From the NCBI GenBank assembly GCA_963966185.1, contig CAWZYM010000271.1, positions 494,501 to 558,500 of the forward strand: a DNA stretch of 64,000 nucleotides, written 5' to 3'. How positions within the stretch are numbered: the stretch's first letter is position 1; every line of letters begins with the position of its first letter. Origin of the DNA: Rhabditoides inermis. Taxonomy: Eukaryota; Nematoda; Chromadorea; Rhabditida; Rhabditidae. The position numbers and the translations under genes were made by a program. The notes under the pieces are model-generated. The model did not search any database. It was given only the letters and a program-made list of their open reading frames with translations, and was not told the DNA's origin. Shown piece by piece: positions 43,832-54,362 of this stretch.

Positions 43832-46800
43832 GTTGCGAAGGCGCTGGAGAGGTGCTCCTTTCGTGTAGGCGGTACTTGAGCACTGATGAATCTGCAAAGG
43901 TTTCGAGTAATAAAAAAAGGGAATATTGGTGCGATGCCGCGCGTCTTTCAGCGCAAAACTGACAATAGACTCTAGTCGAGCCCCGCAATGAGAACATAAG
44001 CCCATTGAGCGAGGGCGTATGCGAGATATATATAATTACATTTTGTGAATCACATCCCCCCTCTCGCTCTTATTCAATCCTCGTTCGCACCACATTTCCC
44101 GGTTATGGCTCTTTCGCCGGCAAACGCTCCGGCTGTAAACCTCGTAAAACAAACAACCGCATCGCCTTTTTTTAACACGCCAATCCGATTACGCGCTGTT
44201 ATTCCAAACTTCGATGTTTTGGCGGCTTTCACGAGATCAATGAGCATTGGCCCGCCGATCGATCGCGCATCTTCTCATGAGACCCGAGCTTCTCGCCGCG
44301 CGGCTCTCACTCCGAGTGTGTGTCTGGCGCTCTCCGATGCGCACGCTCTCTCGCCGCTCTCGCGCCACCTGCGCACCTCACCCCGTGTTTATTCAGGAAA
44401 TGTTTCAAGCGAGACGCGCGCGCCGCATGCAAACAACTGACATGCGTTAGCCGGAAGCGAAATGGAATGCGTAATGCACCAGGTAAAATACATTTGCACC
44501 CGGTTTCAAGTTGAAAAAAAGAACTACTTTATCATTCAAAAACTACCGCGCTCCGTTACTATCCGCTACAGGCATTCTAGCATCGCAACAACGTTTCCGA
44601 ATGCGTTTTTTTTTTGAAAATGAAGACAAACAAACAAACAAGAAAGATGGTAAAGCTCACCATTGCCGTCGATCTTGTGGAGCTTCTTGAACATTGACTT
44701 GTACCATTGCGACATATCGTCTGCGGGGTGTTGGGAGGAGAGTGAGGAGGGGGCGGAGCGATCGGCCCCGCCGGCATAGGGCGAGTGATCGCACGCTGGC
44801 GGCGTGGGCGACACGTCCAGCGATGAGAGCGCCGACGGCGCGAGCGACGGCGGACCGGAGAAGTCACCGTACGCGTTCACCTAAATGTAGATAGTGTCAC
44901 CGATGACAATACTAAATACACATATATATGCACGCGCGACGCAGAAAGTGACATTAGCATGACAGTGTTAGACATGATATAGGAATTGCTGTGGCAACAT
45001 GCGCTTGTTCAAACAGAACGTGGGATACAGCAAACGCATGCCACATCCTTGCCTCCTTGACGGGCGTGTATGTGAAGGGGGCGGGCGTGGCGTCGCTGGT
45101 GCGCCGAGGCGAGTCGAACCCGCTGTCAGCCGTGCAGTTCGAGAATGAGTAGGTGACCGCGCCGGCGGCCGGAGTTGGAGTGAGCGCTACCGGCGGCTCT
45201 ACCTGATGTGAGCACTTTGAAAATAGACGGGTACGACACAGTGCAATGCATTTTTATTGTATCAGTCAATAATGTGTGATAGCTGACAAGTTACTAGCAT
45301 ATACACTAATGACGTTAGCGCTACCGGAGGCTTCACCTGACTGTCAGAAAGCAGTGGATACGGTTGTTGAATTCGATTCAATTTACTTGTGCGAGCCAAC
45401 AATAAGGAAGTAGGTGTGCAAGCAACACTAAAGGAACATGTGAGTGTTCTCGCAACACTTTGCTCGTGCGCAATTAGGCGATACGAACTGAGGTAATACC
45501 CCTCGTTGTCGGGTGCACGTTTTTCCAGAAAAAGAAAGAAGAGTAGAGGCGGATGACTCACCTTACTCGGTTTCCGCCTGATAGTTCCAAAGTGGTCGTT
45601 GCTCATAGAAGAGTAGGCATTGCCACCGAACGGTTGCGGCGAGCGGCTCTGCAAAATGTTTTGTGAGAATTGTTTTTTTCTTCATACTCTCTTCATTTCA
45701 AAACTTGTAACTGATCAACAAATTGCGCTTTATGTGTAGCTTAAACATGAAGTTAATGGAATCGTAATGAAAAAGTGATGACTGATGAGCAGACTGAGCA
45801 GACCTTCTCTATCCTGCAAACGTGATTGGCGTAAGTATTCCCGCAGTTCGCGGACTCTACTTCACCATCGCACCATAGACAACACTAAACTAGTGGTCAG
45901 CCTCTTTGAACCACTTCGAATTACTTTCAAACTACTCCCGATATGCCTTTCGGCTTGCCTTCAATTTTTTTCAAATGATTTCGAACTACTCCGGACTACG
46001 TCTTATAAGTATTCTAAGAGACTGTCCGCGACTTGATCATGTTCATACTGCATCTGAAAACCGACGTTCGACGACGGAAAATCGACTGCGTTGTGTTGAC
46101 AATCATTCAGACAAAACGTCTTCCGCCCATCATGCACTGATCCTGCACTGATCATACACGTCTTTTTACGCCGTTCTACATACATGAAGAAGCATGTGTT
46201 ACGATCAGTTTTGTCGCTAGGACTTGTGGATTTGTCACTAGGAAGCGTATTCAAACTTTGAAACCTGCAGAACTTTTTCACAGTTTGAAAAATTGAAACT
46301 GATACTCATCGTTAGACTTTTTTTCGAAATGTGTATCACCCCAAACAAATGCAGTTTGATCATTAGTTCGTGAAGTGATCAGCACCTTGAGAAGGAGCTC
46401 GCTGCTCTCTAGATCGAGGCTCTGCCGGCTGCCGCTTCTCTCCAGTGACAGCTTCTCCGGACGAGAAGACGTCAGTGAGGTGGACATATTGCCGTTCACG
46501 TCGCAGCTGCAAGATTATGGTTCTTAATCGTCTACATTCTGCGTATGTTAGTGTGTCCGATCACGCAACAATGTCTCTTTGCTGCACAAAAGTTTCAGTC
46601 GGTGGCCTGTCGCGCTTTTTTTCTTGCCGCACATACAGCGCCTCTCACCTTATAGTGGGCGTCTCTCTGTCATGTCTCTCCTCCAGCGTGGGTTTCTCGA
46701 AGATGACCGGGGTCATCCGCGCCCGATGCATCTCCGGCTCGTGCCGACGCGAGTGCACCGGCTCGTGAGCCGGCTCTCTCTGCAACATCAAAGCGGATGG

Positions 46801-47578
46801 ATGAATCTATTTTCATGTTCATTGCAGAAAAGCGAGTCAGTGGAAATGTAGTAGCAGGTGCAGCATTTGTTTTCTATTTATCGCGTCCGCTTTCGACCTT
46901 CTACTCTACCATACCCGTAGCGAATCTGTGTTTTTTTTCCAGCGCTTTGCTCTTGTGGTGTACCGTGTGTATTTGTTGTATAGTCAGGATAAAGCGGTTC
47001 TGAATAAATGATTGATTGCTTGATTCTCCCGTCCGTTCTATGCCTATATGTGACCGCGCACGCACCGGCTCGTTGTAGTATCCGTTGACGGTGCTGGAGT
47101 AGCCGCTCACCGAGGAGATCTGCGACGCCGAGTCGTTGAAGTCCACCGACTCCGGCACCAGGTAGTCCGGCTGTAGTGAATCTCTCTCTCTCTCTCTCCC
47201 TCTGTGTGTGTGTGTGTGTGTGTGTATGTGTGTTAGTTTCCGTTGTCCTTTCACACACCACTCATCCCGCTTCACTCATCATCCTCATCACGTATGTATC
47301 TCACTTTTCGAAAAACAATTGAAAGACAAGCGGACAACTACCTGGCTCTTCTCCCATGGTCGGTAGAAAGGCTTGAGCGGCTCGTCGTGGTAGGTGGGCA
47401 CGGATGAGACGACGGAGGGAGTGGTCGAAGCGGCCACCGAGACGGACGAGGACGCGTCCTGAACGGAACGCAAGTCTCGGTTTCATTCTGCAAATTTAGT
47501 TCGGAGGAAACAGGCCAGACAAGATGTGTAAACGAGAGGAGAGAAGAGGAGAAACGACGCAGTGTTAGATTTATTTTC

Positions 47579-47626
<48 letters not shown>

Positions 47627-49804
47627 GAGAGAAAGAGAGAGCAACATGATGTGCAATACGTTCCGGTCGACTGTGCTAGAAACGTGGTTAAACCTGGTAG
47701 TATGCAGCGGGCACGGATCCCAACGGCAGATCGACCGCGGCGGACGGCGGCTGGTAGGCTTTGGAGACTTGCGGGGCGACCGACGACGTGGGTGGAACGC
47801 CCTGATGAATGATTGTTCTCTCAGCGGTACGACTTGCTTTACCTGGAAGTGTGGTCGCGTCTCAGCCGGCGGCGTCTTCTGCGCGGACGAGGCCTGGAGT
47901 GACGCGACGGTTGCGAAATAGCAATAGGGCGTACCTGATAGTACGAAGCGGGCACGGATCCGAGCGGCAGGTCCGCCACCGAAGCGGGCGGCTGGTACGC
48001 TTTCATGTTCTGCGGCGCGACGGCAGATGTCGGCGGAACGCCCTGAACATGCTTGTCATCAGAAAACATTGCGAGAAAGAGAAACGCACTAGTCAACAAA
48101 ACCACAAGAAAGAGTGAGCGCACGCACCTGAAAGTGTTGCTGCGCGTGTTGTGTGGGTTGCTGCTGCACTGGAGTGGACTGGTAGTAGGCAGCGGGGACG
48201 GATCCCATCGGCAGGTCGGCTGTCGATGAGGGCGGCTGGTAGGACTTCAGCGGCGGGGCGACGGCAGACGTCGGCGGCACGCCCTGAACACACACACACA
48301 CACTCGTTGATAACTCTCTGTACTCTGTTTGAAAAAGAATACGAATAGAATAATAATAATTGATCGATTTATTGATCTGTTTGAGAACTCGCCTGGAAGT
48401 ACTGCGGCTCTGCGTGCGTCGCTTGTGCGGGCTGCAAATGAGTTGTAAAAAGGCGCGGTGCCAAAAGAGACGCGTATCATTTTTGCGGCTGTGGTTCGAG
48501 CCTCTTTGCAATTTTTTTTAGTGAACCACAAACAGTGTGTAGTTGAATGATTCAAAACCGTCAAGTTTATGTTTCAAAATAAGCCCCGTGCATCGCTAGA
48601 GAAGTGGATAAGACTTTACAATGGTTTGCCTGTTTTCTGTTGTTGTTTGAGATCATTCATAATAGCGTTCGAATGCGCACGTTTGAGTCTTTTCTTCTCA
48701 CGAGGATAGATCAAGTGCGACTAGAAAACGGACGAAAAATGACTTGGCGTTGCGAGTGTCCTCTATCAATCATTTACTACTACGCAAAGGATTTTCGAAA
48801 AATATTGAGAACGTTTATAAAAAAAATTAACATAAGATTCAAAATCTAGAAGTGGAACAAGCATGCCTACCTGGTAGTGTGTCGGCTGGGGCGCTTCTGA
48901 TTTCGGCGCCACGGTTGACAGAGGAGGCACGCCCTGAACGGTAAATATGTGTTTCGTAAAATCTTTTTTCCGTGGTTTCATTTCATCTTCAACGTTGCAA
49001 ACAGAATGTTCTCTCACTGACTCTGACATCATATAAAACAAAGAATGAGAGAGAAAGAGTGTGACGGCACATCTCAAATTTTTTCTCTCTCAATATTTAG
49101 AGTCGATTAAACCTTCATTAGACTGTACTTACGAAATTTGAATACTATACAGTTTCTTTTGTATCTAAGAAGTTGTGTTTGAGAACGCGTAAATCATGAG
49201 CACACGAATTTCATCGTGCCAAAACACTTTTCCAAAACACAAAACTATTTTAGAATGAGCATCGCATAAGCATGAAGTCATAATGCACAAACACGAAGAG
49301 TAAAGAATCGCAATGCTCCACGAACGTACCTGGAAGTACTGGTCGGATCTGATGGGTCCGTCGATCACCCTGCCCAGGTAGGGCTTGTTCTTCGTGGCCG
49401 GGTCTTCGAAGCCCGCCTCGTGGATCTTGATGTTGCCCCACGCAGGGATGGGAGACGCGGCCGACGAACGCAAAGCATCGTCTGGAAAAAGTGTTATTGC
49501 ACATTCAACGTCTCATGCACAAGTCTATTGACAAGTATGTGGTATGGTACACTAACGGGCAAGCGGCGGAAAAACGCTTCTGTACTTCTCTTGCAATCAA
49601 CTTCCGCGGACGTGTCGGTTGGTATAGTGTGGTTGGTACGCGAGAAAAAGAGACACGCGGCGAAAAGTGCCCACACACTTGTTTCTCGTGCAATCAACTC
49701 GCGTACAACCAGCACTCACTGTTATTGTCTTCGACGACGCGTCCGAGGAATGTGTTGTTGGAGGGCGTCTTCCGACCGGACGACTGACCGCCCGGCGCTT
49801 TCAC
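37509..49804 (-). CDS. sorb-1: SORBS/CAP-vinexin family adaptor with three SH3 domains
   Basis: A long multi-exon minus-strand gene ending at the TAG at 37509-37511 (GTFPGNYVEKH). Three SH3 domains lie at the C-terminus, the third with DDELELQ...VEKCDDGWFIG characteristic of sorbin/CAP/vinexin. Upstream an exon at 44661-44880 holds DDMSQWYKSMFKKLHKIDG, the SoHo-type motif. Between are helical exons (42226-42290, about 42480-42590, about 42715-42800) and Ser/Pro-rich exons. The N-terminal part has repeated GVPP exons (47.7-48.9 kb), then AWGNIKIHEAGFEDPATKNK (about 49330-49480) and SNNTFLGRVVEDNN (49724-49804). The 20 or so exons from the stop to 42290 close in phase. The 5' end is not found; no ATG precedes the exon at 49804. 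SORBS adaptors link vinculin and integrin adhesions to actin, in nematodes at muscle attachments. The symbol is given by family resemblance only. Confidence 0.85.
37896..38020. mobile_element. MITE family M1, copy 2
   Basis: GTGGTCAGTCTCTTC at the left and GAAGAGACTGACCAC at the right, about 125 bp, in the SORBS intron between 37803 and 38035. Confidence 0.8.
38507..38616. repeat. (CT)n/(CCCTCT)n microsatellite
   Basis: CT repeats interspersed with CCCTCT units in a SORBS intron. In the sense of the minus-strand transcript this is a GA-rich tract. Confidence 0.95.
38828..38911. repeat. (GA)n microsatellite
   Basis: GA repeats with GGAGA interruptions in a SORBS intron, just upstream (in transcript sense) of the exon at 38656-38800, so they read as a pyrimidine tract before its acceptor. 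Confidence 0.95.
39484..39630. mobile_element. MITE family M1, copy 3
   Basis: CGGTCAATCTCTTCAAACTA at the left, GGAAGAGACTGACCGC at the right, about 147 bp. The interior (CTCCCGATATGCCTT) is shared with the copy at 45894-46033. Confidence 0.8.
39906..40569 (-). other. SORBS second SH3 domain (three exons)
   Basis: Exons 40480-40569, 40353-40416 and 39906-40021 read MRAIYPFTARNSNEMSLNI, GDTVTYRRDIDTHWIEGTNH and GEIGIFPKSYVQTLHNE. Spacing and the ALYPF/W/FPxSYV positions fit a functional SH3 domain. A copy of the TATATACCCCG repeat lies in one of its introns (40283-40345). Confidence 0.92.
40283..40350 (+). repeat. Short dispersed repeat (TATATACCCCG family), copy 2
   Basis: TATATACCCCGGCCGAGCGC ... 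GCGCCGGGTTTACACTTTTT matches 3663-3740. Confidence 0.6.
40580..40651. repeat. (CT)n microsatellite
   Basis: CT repeats with periodic TTT interruptions in a SORBS intron. Confidence 0.95.
40666..41221 (-). other. SORBS first SH3 domain (three exons)
   Basis: Exons 41145-41221, 40777-40836 and 40666-40720 read TATVVYSFQAHGEK, ELSLNRGDIVRVRKQIDANW and WEGERNGKVGLFPASYVQ. This is the canonical SORBS SH3-1 pattern (ELSLNRGD, WWEGE, VGLFPASYV). Confidence 0.93.
41242..41282. repeat. (CT)n microsatellite
   Basis: Short imperfect CT run in a SORBS intron directly beyond the acceptor of the exon at 41145-41221. Confidence 0.9.
41755..41840 (-). repeat. Dispersed repeat R1, partial copy 2
   Basis: On the minus strand GAATATTTATCTGGAATCAA, GTAGCACATGGTGATG, AATTACCGTAAGGTTACGGT match the start of the repeats at 20364 and 55440. 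Confidence 0.75.
42131..42206. repeat. (ATC)n(AAC)n trinucleotide repeat
   Basis: A run of CATCAT followed by about 14 CAA/AAC units within a SORBS intron, ending about 20 bp from the exon at 42226. It is intronic in my model, not a poly-amino-acid tract. Confidence 0.95.
43040..43153. repeat. (GA)n microsatellite with GAGAT interruptions
   Basis: GA-rich run in a SORBS intron, bordering the exon ending at about 43006. Confidence 0.95.
43740..43827. repeat. (GA)n microsatellite
   Basis: GA run immediately before (plus-strand order) the SORBS exon at about 43831-43890. In the transcript it follows that exon's donor as (CT)n. Confidence 0.95.
44661..44880 (-). other. SoHo-motif exon of the SORBS gene
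   Basis: One 220-nt exon encodes a Pro/Ser-rich stretch and then DDMSQWYKSMFKKLHKIDGN. The WYKxMFKKxH motif is the conserved end of the sorbin-homology region and supports the SORBS assignment independently of the SH3 domains. Confidence 0.8.
45894..46033. mobile_element. MITE family M1, copy 4
   Basis: GTGGTCAGCCTCTTTGAACC at the left, CTAAGAGACTGTCCGC at the right, with the shared interior CTCCCGATATGCCTTTCGG. Located in a SORBS intron. Confidence 0.75.
47190..47236. repeat. (CT)n(TG)n microsatellite
   Basis: A CT run passes into TG repeats in a SORBS intron just before the exon at about 47060-47175 (transcript order reversed). Confidence 0.9.
47579..47642. repeat. (GA)n microsatellite
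   Basis: GA run in the SORBS intron between the exons at about 47345-47465 and 47692-47803. Confidence 0.95.
47692..48934 (-). repeat. Duplicated GVPP exons in the SORBS gene
   Basis: Four exons (about 48871-48934, 48126-48283, 47934-48043, 47692-47803) each open with GVPP and share GVPPTSAVAP, then YQPPS, DLPLGSVPAAYYQ; the first copy is short (GVPPLSTVAPKSEAPQPTHYQ lacks the middle). Between them small exons end in FQ (about 48392-48433 PAQATHAEPQYFQ; about 47845-47893 TPPAETRPHFQ). The donor of the 48392 exon is GC (CAG-GCGAGT). The modules look like Pro-rich linker repeats made by exon duplication. Confidence 0.8.
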
Positions 49805-51300
49805 CTGCAAAAGAACAAGTACTAGCTGATGTGTTGCAGTGCCACTCAAGAAATGAAGAAAATTTACGAATTTACGGTTCTTAAAATGAGCCGCAGAATG
49901 AGAAGCCTGTTGCGGCCTGTTACCCTAAATATGTAACACAGGGTAACAGTCCGCGACAGGGCCGCTTTCTCTCGGTTACTTGGTATTACGTATTATGTAC
50001 TTACTAGTTCTTTGAATAGAAGGAGGGAACTATAAGATTTGAACAAGGATCATACAAAAACAGAACAAAACGAGATACAAAATTAAAGTACAAACGTAGG
50101 ACAACATGTGAAAGAACAGAACCCATTAAACCAGAACGCAAATGATTTTTTTTTGTTATCAGTCACCCACACTGTCAATGTATAAAGAACAACGAATCGT
50201 CGTTATTTTTACATTCACCAATATGTGAACGTGTCTTGATAAAGCTAATTTGCTTGATTAGGCGAACTTTGCGTCAAAGTGACAGCCGGAAAGTTGGGCT
50301 CTGTGTGCGTTATGTCAATGATATGTAGTACTCGGCACGTTTCATCCGAGTGTTTTCTCATACATGTGCAAAAAGTTTTGCCAAGTTCTCAAAAAAAAAA
50401 CGATTTCGATGTATTTTGAGAACAATTAACGTCCATCACGTCAAAACATTTCCTGTTTTCCGTTCTACCTAATCGGAATTTGTTATGAATTGTTTGCATG
50501 AAGAAAAATTTCGAATAATTGCATGTTGCACTATGAACACAACTTTCGAACTAATTCGTCAACCACTGTTCGAAGATTTTGCCAATTGTTAATGGTCCTG
50601 ACTTTCTCAGAACTATGGTTCATGTTTCTTAACAAAAATATTTTTTGAAGAAAAAAAATGTTTTGCACGTGTGATAACGAATAGTTATGCAAGTCATAGT
50701 TGCATAATTCGAGACGTGGCTCTAAAAGTGAATGTGCCTCGCAGTCGCCAGTGTCAAATCAATCGTGTAGCACTTTCCTACAGGTTGCTCTTTTTTGTGC
50801 CTCTTTTCCCCAATATGCATTATAGACATGTGATAATCACCTAGACAATCGACTTTTGTTTTTCAAACAACTATTGTTGTCGATTCTTCTACCGATTCTC
50901 CACTAACGATGATTGCCTCGGCTGGCAGATTAGTGAACTAGTAAAAATCATTTGATCAGGTGAAAAAACTGACACCGAGTGTGTATTATGTATGAGACTA
51001 TGGTTCATTTAACACATTTATTCTTTGAACTTCTCGTGATCAGCACAGTACTTTTACACTAATGAATGCTGGCTGAGAGAATGATATTTTGATTCCTGAT
51101 TTCAATAAAATATTCCATGTGCTTTTCATGTGTCATATTCCATAGTCTAGACTCCGCCTACCGTAAAACGGAAAGACATTTTTTTAATATCTTTCAGTCA
51201 CTTATTCCCTGCACTGTCTAGTTGTTGTTTTTCAGACGTGTAAATTATATTCCGCTCAGAGATAATTCACAATCGTTCTTTCATATAATAATCTGTTCAT
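49805..51300. other. Intergenic or SORBS 5' intron, no exon seen
   Basis: A/T-rich. I looked for the missing SORBS 5' exon and for an ATG upstream of 49804 on the minus strand and found none I could support. One short palindrome (GTTACCCT...AGGGTAAC) lies at 49918-49946. Confidence 0.4.
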
Positions 51301-51403
51301 TATCTCAAGCACTTATTCTTGCAAAAACAAGTGTAAATTTATTCGTGATAAACACATGTTTGAAAAGTGTTTTCGAAAATTAAACTGTTTCAGACTCTTC
51401 GAA

Positions 51404-54316
51404 ATGGATAACTCTTCGTATTCCGTTCCGCATACTAAAGTAGATGATATACTAGTAGGAATTTGTTTTTTTCTCACTGCTTCATCACTTCTAGCTATAT
51501 ACATCGTACTCGAATACGTGAGTTTGTAAGAAATCCAAATTCACAAATTAGACAAACGAAACATAGAAATATGTTTCTGAGAAAAGTCACGTGTTTCAGT
51601 TGTTCGTGACGCAGAAGAAGTTGTACTCCCTACAGTCGTATAAGCTCATGTTCAACATGGGTGTGTTCGACTGCATCCAACTACTCACCCACGGACTCAG
51701 TGGACTCATACTCATGTTTCCCCGTCTACAAACGCACGCGCTCCTGCTAAACGTTCGTTTTTTTTGCATACACCGAAACTGTTTTGCTTGTGCTTGAATA
51801 CTTGAGTTTTTCTCCCCGAAATCCGCATTTGTAGCTGCGAAATTAGCGTCATCATGTTCAGAACTGTTCTCTCTCTCTTTTTTCTCTATGAATCTTCTTA
51901 GATGCACTTTAACCCTGAACTATCGTTCGGGGTGGTCCAAAGAAGGTCCAAACAAGCCCCGAACAGCCTCGTTTTCAATGGGAAATCGTTTGGCCCAAAC
52001 ACTTCCTATTGAGGGCAAACTTTGCCCGAACACGTCCGAACATCGCTCGGCAGCACCAAACAACCCCGAAAGATCAGCCCAAAACAATGAAATAAGAGAG
52101 AATCGCTTGGAGCTCGCTGGGTCCCGAAACGAGTGACCTTTCATGTGATGATAGAGTATGATAGCATGACATCATGCTTCCTCCATTTCGAAAGTGATTT
52201 TTGAATTCAATCACTTGATTGTGTGTTTAAGGGGCTGATGATTACATACAAGAAAAAGAAACACTATCAGAGCACATTTAACTCGAAACATTTAACTCGA
52301 AACGGTCACAAGTTAATGAAGTAATGACGAAACAATCAAAAAAAGAGCCCACTTTCTACACGTTTTCTCATTGCTGTCAATCAGCTGTTTCGACCGAGCG
52401 GTCGCGCAGACTGGCATGATGTCATGCTATCATTTTCTATCATCACATGAAAGGTCACTCGTTTCGGGACCCAGCGAGCTCCAAGCGATTCTCTCTCATT
52501 TTATTGTTCTGGGCTGATCTTTCGGGGTTGTTTGGGGCTGCCGAGCGATGTTCGGACGTGTTCGGGCAAAGTTTGCCCTCAATAGGAAGTGTTTGGGCCA
52601 AACGATTTCCCATTGAAAACGAGGCTGTTCGGGGCTTGTTTGGACCTTCTTTGGACCACCCCGAACGATAGTTCAGGGTAACGTAAAAGTGCATCTAAGA
52701 AGACCCTTATCTTTTCTCTCATTCTTATATATGCACGCGGTTTGAGTTTTGGACCGGCTACGAGTGTGTGACTTCAAACACAAGTTCCGCGTATGCAGAA
52801 CACTACTCATAATTTATGGGAACTGTCAGAGAAACTTACATTGTACACTTTCAAACGCAAACGTGTTTGTTTGATACTTACTGGCAATCGAATTGAACAA
52901 CAACCATCACATTTGTCTTTGATGAAAAACAAAATGGATGGAATCTGGAACTAGAGATAGGACAAACAGAATGATCCAAGCGTTCCGCATTGCTATCCTC
53001 AACAACTTCAGATCATCGGTTCGACGATCAACACGGCGTGGGTCGGTCTCTTTCCGTGCACGTTCATGATCGCCCTCAATCGAATCCTCACCACCACCAA
53101 CCTCATCGACCCATCCGAACCGCTGCCCGGTGCAAAGTACGGGCAATTAGGAAATGACACCAGACACCATGACACCAGACACCAGACACCACGACACCAC
53201 GACCCTCAGGTGTCGACACCACGACACCATAGTGTCAACACCACGACACCACTTTACTAAACGAAAAATTCTGCTATTTTGCATCTTTTTCAGTTATATA
53301 GACGAGAGGTCGTAGTGCAGTTGTGTTTTTTGAAGTGGTGTCGTGGTGTCATGGTGTCGACACCGTGGTGTCGTGGTGTCGTGGTGTCGACACCATGGTG
53401 TCGTGGTGTCGTGGTGTCGTGGTGTCGTGGTGTCGTGGTGTCTGGTGTCGTGGTGTCGTGGTGTCGTGGTGTCTGGTGTCGTGGTGTCGTGGTGTCTGGT
53501 GTCGTGGTGTCGTGGTGTCTGGTGTCGTGGTGTCGTGGTGTCGTGGTGTCGACACCATGGTGTCGTGGTGTCGTGGTGTCGTGGTGTCGTGGTGTCTGGT
53601 GTCGTGGTGTCGTGGTGTCTGGTGTCGTGGTGTCGTGGTGTCGTGGTGTCTGGTGTCATTTTCTAATTACCCAAAGTACGACTCGTTTCACGGCACACAC
53701 ACGTTTTCATGTCTCGTGTTTCAGGTCTACACGTGTCTCACCTGGCTGTATGTGATAGTGACGTGGGTTCTGTCTGTGACCAAGAGTGGGCTGATGTACA
53801 ATGAGTATTCGTGGGCCTATGATTACAGAAGACCGCTCTCAGACCTCATGGAAGTGAGTTTATCGTTATGTCTTTCTCCGTTCTTCTTTTCTTTTTTTCT
53901 CTCCTTCTTTCACACACGTCTTTTCAGAAAATCGAATTCTACACAGCTATGCCTACGATCTTGATTGTGTTTGTAATGTATCTGATCCTGATTGCATTGA
54001 TAGCCAAAAAGGTTTGTGACCACTCATCTCCCTCTCTTACTTTTTGATCAGAGTATGAAGACGTCTCGACTATCCATGTCTCGAGTCGAAAGACAGATCC
54101 TTTCGCAGTCCATCTTTCTCTTTCTCAATCTCACATTGCTGATAAACCTATGGCATCACTATACGTTGTTTCTACCCGAAACCAAGGTGAGGTCTTTCGC
54201 GCAGTCATGTTGAACGCTCATTACTCATAATTTCAGTGGATCAAATTCGGCATAAATGTCTACTGGATACTGTACTGTGGGATGAATCCTATCATCTATT
54301 TGATGTTTAATAAGTG

Positions 54317-54362
<46 letters not shown>

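Noticed and set aside
53294..53659. ORFs of His/Asp/Thr or Val/Ser/Trp/Cys octamer repeats; CRISPR-like look
   Set aside because: Tandem GGTGTCGT minisatellite without unique spacers; open in several frames. Not a CRISPR array and not coding.
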